Shown here piece after piece: positions 23,072 to 31,856 of a DNA stretch of 64,000 nucleotides. Every line of letters begins with the position of its first letter. Position 1 is the stretch's first letter. This DNA comes from Homoserinimonas aerilata (GTDB lineage Bacteria > Actinomycetota > Actinomycetes > Actinomycetales > Microbacteriaceae), in the NCBI RefSeq assembly GCF_006716125.1, contig NZ_VFOM01000002.1, positions 62,001 through 126,000 of the forward strand, given 5' to 3'. The notes under the pieces are model-generated. The model saw nothing but the letters and a program-made list of their open reading frames with translations. It ran no database searches and was not told where the DNA came from. Made by a program: the position numbers and the translations under genes.

Positions 23072-24396
23072 CCATCGCCTTCGCCGACCGCCGAGCCGCC
23101 GCCCTCACCGTTGCACGCCCGCAGCGGGTCGGACGCGTCTCCTCGGTCGTCGGTCTCGGCATCGAGGTCGTCGGGGTCGAATGCGCCGTCGGCGAGCTCG
23201 TCACCGTCGGAGGCAGCGCGGGCCGCCCCGGAATCGACGCCGAAGTCATCGCCACCACTCGCGACGGCGTGCGCTGCATGCCCCTCTCCCGCATGACCGG
23301 AATCACCCCCGGCGCCCCCGCACATCCGCGCGGTCGCCCCGTTCTGGTGCCCACCGGGACAGGCCTGCTCGGGCGCGTGCTCGACGGACTCGGTCGCCCC
23401 ATCGACGGCAAGGGCCCGCTCGAGGCGGACGCCTGGGTGGCCCTCGACAACGACACCCCACCCGCGCTGCAGCGCGCCCGCATCGAGACGCCCCTGTCGC
23501 TGGGCGTGCGCGTGCTCGACACCCTCACGACCGCCGGAAAGGGGCAGCGCCTCGGCCTGTTCGCCGGATCGGGCGTCGGCAAATCATCCCTGCTGTCCAT
23601 GATCGCCCGCGGCACCGAGGCGGAGATCTCCGTCATCGCCCTCGTGGGGGAGCGCGGCCGCGAGGTGCGCGAATTCCTGGAGGACGACCTCGGCGAAGAG
23701 GGCCTCGCGCGCTCCATCGTCGTCGTCTCCACCTCAGACGAGCCCGCCCTCATGCGCCTGCGCGCCGCCTTCGTCGCCACCCGCATCGCCGAATCGTTCC
23801 GCGACCGCGGCGCCGACGTGACCCTCATGATGGACTCCCTGACCCGCGTCGCCATGGCACAGCGTGAGATCGGCCTCTCCGTGGGCGAACCGCCCGCAAC
23901 GCGCGGCTACCCGCCATCGACGTTCTCGCTGCTCGCGCAACTGCTCGAGCGCGCCGGAACCGCAGAGCGCGGCTCCGTCACCGGCATCTACACGGTGCTC
24001 GTCGACGGTGACGACCACAACGAGCCCATCGCCGACTCGGCCAGATCCATCCTCGACGGGCATGTGGTGCTCGATCGCAAGCTCGCGATCACCGGCCACT
24101 TTCCGTCCGTCGACGCCCTCGCATCCGTCTCGCGCGTCGCCTCCCGCGTGAACCCGCGCGACCGCACCGCCACCGCCACCGCGCTGCGCCGCGTGCTCGC
24201 CGCCCGCGCCAGCGCCCAAGACCTTCTCGATGTCGGCGCGTACCAGCGCGGCAGCAACCCGCTCGTCGACGCCGCAGTCGACCACCAGGATGCGATCAAC
24301 GCGTTCCTGCAGCAGGGAATCGGCGACGGCGCCCCCTACGAAGAATCGTGGCGGCAGCTCACCGAACTCGTGCAGCGGCTGGGGGTGGCAGCATGA
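23068..24396 (+). CDS. fliI: Flagellum-specific ATPase FliI
   Basis: FliI (442 residues) is the F1-beta-like ATPase of the flagellar export apparatus. The P-loop AGSGVGKS is at 166-173, followed by IALVGERGREVREFLEDDL, and the Walker B region is VTLMMDSLTRVAMAQREIGL. A later motif is PATRGYPPSTFSLLAQLLER with AGT. It overlaps fliH (ATGA) and fliJ (ATGA). Confidence 0.96.
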   Translation: MTIAFADRRAAALTVARPQRVGRVSSVVGLGIEVVGVECAVGELVTVGGSAGRPGIDAEVIATTRDGVRCMPLSRMTGITPGAPAHPRGRPVLVPTGTGLLGRVLDGLGRPIDGKGPLEADAWVALDNDTPPALQRARIETPLSLGVRVLDTLTTAGKGQRLGLFAGSGVGKSSLLSMIARGTEAEISVIALVGERGREVREFLEDDLGEEGLARSIVVVSTSDEPALMRLRAAFVATRIAESFRDRGADVTLMMDSLTRVAMAQREIGLSVGEPPATRGYPPSTFSLLAQLLERAGTAERGSVTGIYTVLVDGDDHNEPIADSARSILDGHVVLDRKLAITGHFPSVDALASVSRVASRVNPRDRTATATALRRVLAARASAQDLLDVGAYQRGSNPLVDAAVDHQDAINAFLQQGIGDGAPYEESWRQLTELVQRLGVAA

Positions 24397-24833
24397 GCCG
24401 CCAGTTCTCACTCGCAGGCCTGCTCAGGCTGCGCCACCTCCAGCAGGACCTCGCCGCGGGCGAGCTCGCCGCCGCCCGCGGCCGCCTCGACGTCACCACC
24501 GTGCGCCAGGATCGCGCCAGAGCCGCGCTCGGTGCCACAACAACCGACGTGACCAGCACCGAATCGCTGTCGGCGCTCGCCGCAGGGCGGGCATCGATGA
24601 GAAGCAGCCTCTCCGACCTCGACGCCCTCGGGCGCGGCTACCGTCAGGAGGCCGAACTCGCCGAAGAGGTGTTCGGCACCGCCCGCCGGGAGTCGATCGG
24701 GCTCGAGAAGCTCGAGAAGAAGCACGCCGAACGCCTCGCCGCAGAAGACCTCGTCGCCGAACAGAACACGCTCGACGAGCTCGCCTCCACCACCTGGTTC
24801 CGCGACACCACAACCGAAAGGCCCGAATCATGA
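24393..24833 (+). CDS. fliJ: Flagellar export protein FliJ
   Basis: A 146-residue coiled-coil protein that works with FliI at the export gate. It starts with FSLAGLLRLRHLQQDLAAGE, the usual FliJ opening, and continues in Arg/Glu/Ala-rich helices (EKLEKKHAERLAAEDLVAEQ). The position directly after fliI is standard. I chose the ATG at 24393 overlapping the fliI stop. The lytic transglycosylase gene that often follows fliJ in relatives is missing here. Confidence 0.85.
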   Translation: MSRQFSLAGLLRLRHLQQDLAAGELAAARGRLDVTTVRQDRARAALGATTTDVTSTESLSALAAGRASMRSSLSDLDALGRGYRQEAELAEEVFGTARRESIGLEKLEKKHAERLAAEDLVAEQNTLDELASTTWFRDTTTERPES

Positions 24834-26221
24834 GCCTCCTCACCCTGGGCGCGCCAGCGGCCGCCCGCCCCGCCGCCACGGCGGTGTCCGCAGCCTCGAC
24901 CTCGGCGTCGGGTGGCGCGGGTGCCTTCGGAAGCGCCATGCAGGATGCGCTCGACTCGCTCGGCACCGCCGCCGAGACGAGCGGCGGCACCGGCCAGGAC
25001 GCCCCTTCCCTCTCCGCGACAGTCGAGGACGCCGCATCGATGCCGACCGCGTCGGACGCCCTGCTCTCCGCCATCGTGCCCGCCGCGGCGCAGGCCACAC
25101 CGCCGGTCACCATCCCCGGGCTCGACATGGACGTCGACACCGACTTCGAGGGCGAGCTGAGCACCGAGCCCGTCGACGACGCCGACCCGGCGGCCGCAGG
25201 CGAGCGCGCCACGACGCCGCTGTCCGCATCCGCCCATGTCTCGGCCGTCGCGGGTGCTGCATCCGCCGTCGCATCCGCTGCCGTATCTTCTGCTGCGACC
25301 GCTGCTGCGGCCCAGCCGAACACCGCCGCGCAGACCACCACACAGCAGACGACACCGGATGCCGTCACGCCGCTGGCAGCGTCGGCCCAGCTCTCCGAGA
25401 CGGCGGCAGGGCCGCTCCGCAACGGTGCCCGCCAGCAGGGCTCAACCGCCGCGCAGGCTCAGGCGGCCCAGCCGATCAGCCGCGAGACGCCGGATGCGGC
25501 CGCAACCGCAGAGGCAACCGCAGACACCGAGGCGCCCCGCCCCGCCGCGAGCGCTGCACCCGTCGCTGTCGCTGCCCAGCAGACTGCACCTGCCCCGACG
25601 GCCGCACCCATCGCATCCGTCGCCCCGCTCTCGTCGGCACCCGCCGAGGAGCCGGCACCCGCCACGCCGGCGCAGCCCGCCGCCGCAGCGATGACGCCCG
25701 CCTCGGCACCGCTCGCCACCGCATCCGCGCAGCCCTCGGCCCCCGTCGCCCAGGCCCAGCAGGTTCCGCAGGGCTTCGCCGCCCAGCTGACCCGACCGAT
25801 CGTGGCCCTCAGCACGCTCGCCGCCGGGGAACACACCATCACCGTCAGCGTCACCCCCGACACCCTCGGGCCCGTCACTGTGCGCGCCCATGTCGGCGCC
25901 GACGGCATGAGGCTCGAACTGTTCGCCCCCAGCGACGCCGGCCGCGAAGCACTGAAGGCGATCCTGCCCGATCTGCGCCGCGACCTCGCCGCAGCAGGGG
26001 TGAATGTGCCCCAGCTCTCGACCGGCCAGCAGGCAGGGCAGTCGGCGACCGGCCAGCAGGCGGGCGGTCAGGCCAGCCTCGAACTGTCATCGCACGACAG
26101 CCCGAGCCAGCAGCCCGAAGGGCGTGCACGCCACCGCGCCGCCGAGGCAGCAGAACCCGAAGCCACCCGCACCGCCGCCCTCGACCACCTCGGCGCCGGC
26201 AGCATCGACATCCTCGCCTAG
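24830..26221 (+). CDS. fliK: Flagellar hook-length control protein FliK
   Basis: FliK (463 residues) measures the hook and switches the export apparatus to late substrates. The first ~310 residues are low complexity, rich in Ala, Thr, Pro and Gln, as expected of the ruler part. The conserved C-terminal domain is recognisable in HTITVSVTPDTLGPVTVRAH and MRLELFAPSDAGREALKAIL with PDLRRDLAAAGV. The ATG at 24830 overlaps the fliJ stop. Confidence 0.85.
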   Translation: MSLLTLGAPAAARPAATAVSAASTSASGGAGAFGSAMQDALDSLGTAAETSGGTGQDAPSLSATVEDAASMPTASDALLSAIVPAAAQATPPVTIPGLDMDVDTDFEGELSTEPVDDADPAAAGERATTPLSASAHVSAVAGAASAVASAAVSSAATAAAAQPNTAAQTTTQQTTPDAVTPLAASAQLSETAAGPLRNGARQQGSTAAQAQAAQPISRETPDAAATAEATADTEAPRPAASAAPVAVAAQQTAPAPTAAPIASVAPLSSAPAEEPAPATPAQPAAAAMTPASAPLATASAQPSAPVAQAQQVPQGFAAQLTRPIVALSTLAAGEHTITVSVTPDTLGPVTVRAHVGADGMRLELFAPSDAGREALKAILPDLRRDLAAAGVNVPQLSTGQQAGQSATGQQAGGQASLELSSHDSPSQQPEGRARHRAAEAAEPEATRTAALDHLGAGSIDILA

Positions 26222-26266
26222 CGGACATCCGCCGCGAACAGCAGACAGAACACGACAGGAGAACAC

Positions 26267-26695
26267 ATGACGATCGCAGGAGTCGACGGCGTCGGAACGT
26301 CCACCGGCATCCACACCGGCACGACGCTCGAGCGCACGCCGAAGCAGACCATGGACAGCGAAGTGTTCCTGTCGCTGCTCGTCACCCAGCTGCGCAACCA
26401 GGATCCCAGCTCGCCCATGGACAGCAACGCGATGATCTCGCAGAGCGCGCAGCTCGCATCCATGGAGCAGATGACCAAGCTGACCACCCTCAACGAGGAG
26501 AACTTCTCGCTGCAGATGCGCATCGCGGCAGCGGCGCTCATCGGGCAGCAGGTCAGCTACGACACCGCAGAAGGCGAGACCGTCACCGGCGTCGCCGAAT
26601 CGGTGTCATTCAGCGGCCCCATCCCGACCGTCTCGGTCGACGGCAAGGACATCGCGCTCGACGTCATCTCCGGCATCAAGCGCATCACCGAATAG
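26267..26695 (+). CDS. flgD: Flagellar hook capping protein FlgD
   Basis: FlgD (142 residues) is the scaffold on which hook subunits assemble. The conserved N-terminal part has FLSLLVTQLRNQDPSSPMDS and QLASMEQMTKLTTLNE, and the end reads VSVDGKDIALDVISGIKRIT. It lacks the fibronectin-like and tudor domains of the longer enteric FlgD, which is common in Gram-positives. AGGAG lies upstream of the ATG. Confidence 0.9.
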   Translation: MTIAGVDGVGTSTGIHTGTTLERTPKQTMDSEVFLSLLVTQLRNQDPSSPMDSNAMISQSAQLASMEQMTKLTTLNEENFSLQMRIAAAALIGQQVSYDTAEGETVTGVAESVSFSGPIPTVSVDGKDIALDVISGIKRITE

Positions 26696-26724
26696 ATCCC
26701 AGCACCAACGGAAAGGTCACCACA

Positions 26725-27900
26725 ATGCTTCGCTCGCTCTACTCCGGAATCTCCGGCCTCCGCTCGCACCAGACCATGCTCGACGTCACCGGCAACAACA
26801 TCGCCAACGTGAACACGACCGCATTCAAGTCATCCGCCACGCAGTTCCAGGACACGCTCTCGCAGATGACCGCCGGCGCGGCCGGACCGCAGGCGAACGC
26901 CGGCGGTACCAACCCCGCCCAGATCGGCCTCGGCGTGCAGGTCGCCGGCATCTCGACCAACTTCGCGCAGGGCTCAGCCCAGGCGACCGGCCGCTCCACC
27001 GACATGATGATCTCCGGCGACGGCTTCTTCGTCGTCAACGTCAACGGAGAGACCCTGTACACCCGTGCAGGATCCTTCGACCCGGATGCCGCGGGCCGCC
27101 TGGTCGCCAACGGCGCCATCCTGCAGGGCTGGCCGGCCGTGAACGGCGTCATCCAGACCGGTGGCGCCATCGGCAACATCACGCTGCCGCTCGACGCGAT
27201 CGCCGACGCGATCGCCACAACCTCGGCCACCGTCGGAGGCAACCTGCCCGCCGACGCCGAGGTGGGCGATGTGATCACCCGCACCCGTCAGGCGTACGAC
27301 GCCGACGGCAACGCCTCCGAACTCACACTCACCTTCACGCGCACGGCTGCAGGTTGGGATGTCGCGGGTGACGACGGCAACGGTGGCATCGGGACGAGCA
27401 CGCTCGAATTCACCGACGGCGCGCTCACCGCCGGCGGTGCCCTCACGCTCAGTGGTGCCGGAATCACCATCGACCTGAGTGCCATGACCGGCTTCGCGGG
27501 CCTCACCACCGCCGCCATCAGCGGCCAGGACGGCCGCAGCGCCGGAACCCTCGAGACCTTCACCCTCTCGAAGGACGGCACCCTCATCGGATCGTTCAGC
27601 AACGGCGCATCCGAGGCCATCGGTCGCATTGCGCTCGCGAACTTCACCAACCCGGGCGGGCTCGAGAAGGCCGGCAACTCCACCTACCGCGCCACCTTCA
27701 ACTCGGGCAACGCCGAGATGGGCACCCCCGGCGAGGGCGCGCTCGGCACGCTCACCGCGGGCGCGCTCGAGATGTCGAACGTCGACCTCTCGCAGGAGTT
27801 CACCAACCTGATCGTCGCCCAGCGCGGCTTCCAGGCGAACGCCCGCATCATCACCACCTCCGACGAGGTGCTGCAGGAGCTCACCAACCTGAAGCGCTAA
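26725..27900 (+). CDS. flgE: Flagellar hook protein FlgE
   Basis: FlgE (391 residues) polymerises into the flexible hook. The N-terminal signature is LRSLYSGISGLRSHQTMLDV followed by TGNNIANVNTTAFK, and the C-terminus has NVDLSQEFTNLIVAQRGFQA with RIITTSDEVLQEL. No separate flgF or flgG gene for the distal rod is present in the window, so either another FlgE-family gene lies elsewhere or rod and hook differ from the enteric plan. A terminator follows at 27923-27951. Confidence 0.93.
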   Translation: MLRSLYSGISGLRSHQTMLDVTGNNIANVNTTAFKSSATQFQDTLSQMTAGAAGPQANAGGTNPAQIGLGVQVAGISTNFAQGSAQATGRSTDMMISGDGFFVVNVNGETLYTRAGSFDPDAAGRLVANGAILQGWPAVNGVIQTGGAIGNITLPLDAIADAIATTSATVGGNLPADAEVGDVITRTRQAYDADGNASELTLTFTRTAAGWDVAGDDGNGGIGTSTLEFTDGALTAGGALTLSGAGITIDLSAMTGFAGLTTAAISGQDGRSAGTLETFTLSKDGTLIGSFSNGASEAIGRIALANFTNPGGLEKAGNSTYRATFNSGNAEMGTPGEGALGTLTAGALEMSNVDLSQEFTNLIVAQRGFQANARIITTSDEVLQELTNLKR

Positions 27901-27922
27901 CCACAGCCCCCCAAGGCGAAAC

Positions 27923-27951
27923 GTGCCCGTCCTGCCTCGCAGGGCGGGCAC
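27923..27951 (+). terminator. Terminator of the flgB-flgE operon
   Basis: GTGCCCGTCCTGC and GCAGGGCGGGCAC form a 13-bp stem with one G-U pair and a three-base loop, 22 bases after the flgE stop. The next gene is on the opposite strand. Confidence 0.8.
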
Positions 27952-28025
27952 TGCTGCGTTTGCGACATGTCGCGTGGTGCTGCTGAGGGTCGCGGCATAG
28001 CGATGATGGCGCCGCGAGGGCGGGC

Positions 28026-28820
28026 CTACTCGGCTTCGGCGAGAAACTCCTGCAGGAGGGCCGTGATGTGCTCGGGCTGCTCCGACACGACACCGTGGCT
28101 GGCCCCAGCAACGATATGGAGTCGCCCGCGAGGGATGGACGAGGCAATGAGGGCGGTGTGCTCCGGCCGGATGGCGTCGAACTCGCCAGCGACGATGAGA
28201 CTCGGCACGGCGATGGTGGCGAGGGAGGCCGGGTCGATGTCTGGTTCGTTGGTCCAGAGGCGGCGGAGCTTCTCGATGACCATGGGCGCGTGCTCCGGCC
28301 CGTCGGGTGAGAGCCTCGCGTACCACTCCTCCTCTTCGTCGAGCTCGGGTGCGCTGACCTCCGCCGTGGTGGCGTCGGCTGTTGCGTGGGTGGATTCGGC
28401 CCCGACCGGGACACCGGCCTGCGCAATCTCGGTGATGGCGCTCGTGAAGCCCGAGGGGTGGAGGTTGGCACTGATGGCGACGATCGAGCGGACCCGCTCA
28501 GGCTGCTCCAGCGCGAGCATGAGCGCGATGATCGCACCATCGCTGTAGCCGACGAAGTGTGCGGAGGCGATGCCGAGGCGATCGAGGACTGCCGCGGCAT
28601 CCGAGACGCCGCGTGCGTAGTCGTAGGGGCCGTCGATGTCGGCGGTGCGTCCGTGGCCGGGGCGCTCATAGGCGACGACCGTGTGGGTGGTGGCGAGGGC
28701 ATCCGCCTGAGGGCGCATCGTCTCGAGGGAGCAGAAGCCGCCGTGGAGGAGGAGCACTGGCTCGCCCGATCCGCTCGTCTCCGTGTAGAGCTCGGCGTCG
28801 CCGATCGGAAGGAAGGTCAT
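28026..28820 (-). CDS. Alpha/beta-hydrolase
   Basis: A 264-residue cytoplasmic hydrolase of the alpha/beta fold. The oxyanion region is LLLHGGF, the nucleophile elbow is GYSDG with Ser as the nucleophile, the acid is probably the Asp in GEFDAIRPEH, and the base is the His in GASHGV. Substrates cannot be told from sequence: esterases and C-C hydrolases look alike. The ATG at 28820 has GGAAGG-poor context but gives a natural N-terminus (MTFLPIGDAELYTET). It lies downstream of the siderophore-binding-protein gene behind a strong terminator, so it is probably transcribed alone. Confidence 0.82.
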   Translation of the reverse strand: MTFLPIGDAELYTETSGSGEPVLLLHGGFCSLETMRPQADALATTHTVVAYERPGHGRTADIDGPYDYARGVSDAAAVLDRLGIASAHFVGYSDGAIIALMLALEQPERVRSIVAISANLHPSGFTSAITEIAQAGVPVGAESTHATADATTAEVSAPELDEEEEWYARLSPDGPEHAPMVIEKLRRLWTNEPDIDPASLATIAVPSLIVAGEFDAIRPEHTALIASSIPRGRLHIVAGASHGVVSEQPEHITALLQEFLAEAE

Positions 28821-28844
28821 GGGCCGAGTGTAGGAGGCGGGGGT

Positions 28845-28869
28845 GGGCGCCCGGCGTGGCCGGGCGCCC
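28845..28869 (-). terminator. Terminator after the siderophore-binding protein gene
   Basis: GGGCGCCCGG (28845-28854) and CCGGGCGCCC (28860-28869) form a perfect 10-bp stem around CGTGG. On the minus strand it starts eight bases after the stop of the binding-protein gene. Confidence 0.8.
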
Positions 28870-28876
28870 GGTTGCG

Positions 28877-29875
28877 CTAGAGCTGCTTCGACTCGCGGAG
28901 GATCTTGGCGAGCTGGCCCATGTGGACGGCCTGCGAGGCATAGTCGAGGGCTGCGCTGTTCCATGTGTGGATCTGCCCGGCGACAAGCGCGGGGTGTGAG
29001 GCGAATGTCGGCTGGTCGAGCAGGTCGTCCTTCTGGAAGCCCTCGTTGTTGACCAGCAGCACGTCGCCGGTCATCATCTGCTCCGCGTTCTCCCAGCTGT
29101 AGATGTCCCAGTAGAAGTCGCCATCGGTCTTGAGGCTCGTGAAGTTCACACCGAGCTCCGAGTACAGCTCGGTCTCCGGCTCGTCGAGTGTCTTGGTGAC
29201 GTAGACGCCATCGGGGTCGGCATACAGGTAGGTGACCTCCACGCCGGATTCCTCTGCGGCGGCGGTGAGGTCGGCGGCGGCGATCTCGTATTCGGCCTTG
29301 CCCTCCTCGACAAGCTTTTCGCTCGCGCCGAGCGCGAGGGCCAGGTTGGTCATGCTCTCGACAACGTCGATGCCCTTCCCTCCCACCTTGATGGCGACGA
29401 CGGGGGCGATCTTCTCGAGCTGCTCCTGCTGTTCGACGTCTGCGACGCCGTAGTAGGCGCCTTCGGTGTCGAGGGTGCCTTCGCGGTCGATCGGGTAGAT
29501 GCCCACGACGATGAGTTCGGGTGCCGTCTCGGCGAGAGCCTCGAGGTCGATCTCGCCGTAGCTGTTGCCGACGATGGGGGTCTCAGAAATGTCGTAGTCG
29601 TCGAAGCGGGCGTCGGTGTCGACATCGAAGCGGCCGAAGAGGGCAACAGGGTCGATGCCGGTGCTGAGGAGGCCGACGGCATAGTCGCTGTAGGCGGCGA
29701 TGCGTTCGGGTTGCTCGTCGAGGGTGACGGTGCGGCCGGTGTCATCGGTATAACTCCAGGCCCCCTCAGCGTTTGCAGACGAGTCGTCGCCGGCCCCGGT
29801 GGAGCAGGCGGCGAGGGCCGAAACGGCGAGGATGGGGATGAGGAGGAGGGCGGTGCTTCTCGCGAGAGTTTTCAT
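28877..29875 (-). CDS. Iron-siderophore ABC transporter substrate-binding lipoprotein
   Basis: A 332-residue lipoprotein with a signal peptide ending VSALAAC (Cys24), which would be anchored outside the membrane. The mature part is of the FepB/FhuD periplasmic-binding type: DTGRTVTLDEQPERIAAYSD near the start and ASHPALVAGQIHTWN near the end. It would capture a ferric siderophore for the permeases encoded upstream on the same strand. It has its own DtxR-like box, so it can be expressed separately from the transporter genes. The siderophore is unknown and no biosynthesis genes are present. Confidence 0.88.
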   Translation of the reverse strand: MKTLARSTALLLIPILAVSALAACSTGAGDDSSANAEGAWSYTDDTGRTVTLDEQPERIAAYSDYAVGLLSTGIDPVALFGRFDVDTDARFDDYDISETPIVGNSYGEIDLEALAETAPELIVVGIYPIDREGTLDTEGAYYGVADVEQQEQLEKIAPVVAIKVGGKGIDVVESMTNLALALGASEKLVEEGKAEYEIAAADLTAAAEESGVEVTYLYADPDGVYVTKTLDEPETELYSELGVNFTSLKTDGDFYWDIYSWENAEQMMTGDVLLVNNEGFQKDDLLDQPTFASHPALVAGQIHTWNSAALDYASQAVHMGQLAKILRESKQL

Positions 29876-29879
29876 GAAG

Positions 29880-29898
29880 TTAGGTTAGCTTAACCTAA
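29880..29898 (-). promoter_or_regulatory. DtxR/IdeR-like iron box before the binding-protein gene
   Basis: TTAGGTTAGCTTAACCTAA matches the DtxR consensus at 18 of 19 positions and is nearly a perfect palindrome. It lies four bases before the binding-protein ATG and overlaps the end of the upstream ATPase gene (stop at 29890), so its promoter must lie inside that gene. Confidence 0.88.
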
Positions 29899-30735
29899 GC
29901 TACGAGAATATACGGGCGGCTCTGACAACTCCGCCGCGTCGATCGGCACAACCATCGGCGAGCCCGTATGAGGATCGGGGATCACCATAGCCTCCAGGTC
30001 GAACGCCTCGCGCAGGGTCTCCGCGGTAAGCACCTCCCAGGGCGCACCATCGGCGATGACCCTGCCGCCTCCGACCACGACGAGGCGGTCGGAGTAGCGT
30101 CCGGCCAACGTCAGGTCGTGCAGCACCATCACCACTGTGGAACCCTGCTCGCGGTTGATGGAGCGCACGAGCCGCAGCACCTCGAGCTGGTGACTGAGAT
30201 CGAGGAACGTCGTGGGCTCGTCGAGCAGGATCGTCGGCGTCTGCTGGGTGAGCACGAGCGCCACCCAGGCCCGCTGCAACTGACCGCCGGAGAGCGACCC
30301 CGCCTCGCGATCGGCCAACTCGACGAGGCCCGTGGCCTCCAGCGCCGCGTCGACCGCGAGCGAATCCTCGGGCCGCCACGGCCGCCACAGACTCTGGTGC
30401 GGGTGGCGTCCGCGGGAGATGAGGTCGCGAACGCTCGTCGCCGAAGGGGTGAGGGGCTTCTGCGGCAGGATCGACAGGCGCCTGGCGACCTCCTTCGCCG
30501 ACAGCGACCTCATCGACTCGCCATCGATCTCGACCGTGCCGGCGCTCGGCGCGATGAGGCGGCCGAAGGCCCTCAGCAGGGTCGACTTCCCGCTGCCGTT
30601 CGCCCCGATGAGGGTGGTCACCTGCCCGTGCTCGATGCGCAGATCGAGCCCCTCAAAGATGATGTTGCGGTCGTAGGCCAGTGTGATGGCGCGCGCCTCG
30701 AGGGCGGCGGTGGTGGCATCCGGGGTTGAGTTCAT
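29890..30735 (-). CDS. Iron-siderophore ABC transporter ATP-binding protein
   Basis: A 281-residue ATPase of the FepC/FecE type. Walker A is GANGSGKST, the signature is SLSGGQLQRAWVALVL, Walker B is TILLDEPTTFLD, and the switch histidine is in MVLHDLTLAGRYSD. The motif ILPQKPLTPSATSVRDLISR with GRHPHQS is typical of siderophore importers. It is the third gene of the permease-permease-ATPase operon and overlaps the upstream permease by four bases. Confidence 0.92.
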   Translation of the reverse strand: MNSTPDATTAALEARAITLAYDRNIIFEGLDLRIEHGQVTTLIGANGSGKSTLLRAFGRLIAPSAGTVEIDGESMRSLSAKEVARRLSILPQKPLTPSATSVRDLISRGRHPHQSLWRPWRPEDSLAVDAALEATGLVELADREAGSLSGGQLQRAWVALVLTQQTPTILLDEPTTFLDLSHQLEVLRLVRSINREQGSTVVMVLHDLTLAGRYSDRLVVVGGGRVIADGAPWEVLTAETLREAFDLEAMVIPDPHTGSPMVVPIDAAELSEPPVYSRSLG

Positions 30736-31856
30736 GCGAGGTTCTCCCTCTCTCTGCGGCGGGTTAGGAGCCAGATCAGGTACGGCGCCCCGATGACGGC
30801 GGTGATGATACCCACCGGCACCTCGCCGGGCAGCACACCGCGGGCGAGGGCGTCACCGCCGGTGACGATGACGGCGCCCATGAGGGCGGAGGCGAGCAGC
30901 GGTGGCCGGCCCGTGCTAGCCAGCCGGAGGGCGATCTGCGGGGCGACGAAGGCGACGAACTCGATGGGCCCCGCCGCCGAGACCGCCGCCGCTGTGAGCA
31001 GCACGGCGCACACGATGACAATGACCCGATGCCGCTGCACCGGCACGCCGAGCCCGCGCGACATCTCATCGCCCATTTGGCTGATGTCGAGTCGGGTCGA
31101 CTGGGTGAGCGCGACAGGCACGATGATGACGAGTGTCACGAGCACAGGCCACACGCTCGCCCACGAGATTCCGGAGAGGCTGCCCACGAGCCACTGGGCT
31201 GCCGTCGCCGCCGCCGTGATCTGGGCCCTGGCGATCAGGTAGGCGGTGAGGCCGCCGAGGGTGGCGGTGATGCCGATGCCGATGAGGATGAGACGGTAGC
31301 TGTCGACCCCACCGCGCCAGGCCAGCCCGTAGACGACGGCCGCCGTGACGAGCGCCCCGATGGTGGCCATTGCGGGCACGCCGAGGGAGAGCAGCCCCGA
31401 GCCGACCGTGTAGGTGCCACCCGCCAGCACGATCGCCGAGACGGCGCCGAGGGATGCCCCGGAGGTGACTCCGAGGATGTCGGGGGTCGCGAGCGGGTTG
31501 CGAGCAAACGTCTGGGTGAGGGCTCCGGCAAGCCCGAGGGCCGCCCCCACGAGCACTCCGCCGGCCACCCGCGGGAGGCGGAGTTCGAAGACGATGAGCT
31601 GCTGGCCGGATGTGCCTCCGCCGAGGAAGGTGGTGACGACGTCTCCGACGGTGAGTGATGAGGAGCCGGCGAGGATGCCGAGCACGCTCACCACAAGTAC
31701 GACTGCGAGCAGGCCGAGGGTCGTCGCCACGACCCGGCCCCGCCAGTGCAAGCCGAAGAAGCGGTGCGGCTCGGTGCTGCGCCGCGTCGAACCGGGCGTG
31801 GTCGAACCGGGCCCCGTTGCATCCGGTGTCTCGGTGCTGCGGCCGTCGACGCTCAC
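30732..31856 (-). CDS. Iron-siderophore ABC transporter permease (FecD/FepG type)
   Basis: A 374-residue polytopic membrane protein of the FecCD family. It has a long, Ser/Thr/Pro-rich N-terminus of about 35 residues, then about nine membrane helices. The coupling region GVPVQRHRVIVIVCAVLLTA followed by GPIEFVAFVAPQIALRL is diagnostic. It pairs with the adjacent permease to form the channel. It overlaps both neighbours by four bases. Confidence 0.9.
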   Translation of the reverse strand: MSVDGRSTETPDATGPGSTTPGSTRRSTEPHRFFGLHWRGRVVATTLGLLAVVLVVSVLGILAGSSSLTVGDVVTTFLGGGTSGQQLIVFELRLPRVAGGVLVGAALGLAGALTQTFARNPLATPDILGVTSGASLGAVSAIVLAGGTYTVGSGLLSLGVPAMATIGALVTAAVVYGLAWRGGVDSYRLILIGIGITATLGGLTAYLIARAQITAAATAAQWLVGSLSGISWASVWPVLVTLVIIVPVALTQSTRLDISQMGDEMSRGLGVPVQRHRVIVIVCAVLLTAAAVSAAGPIEFVAFVAPQIALRLASTGRPPLLASALMGAVIVTGGDALARGVLPGEVPVGIITAVIGAPYLIWLLTRRRERENLA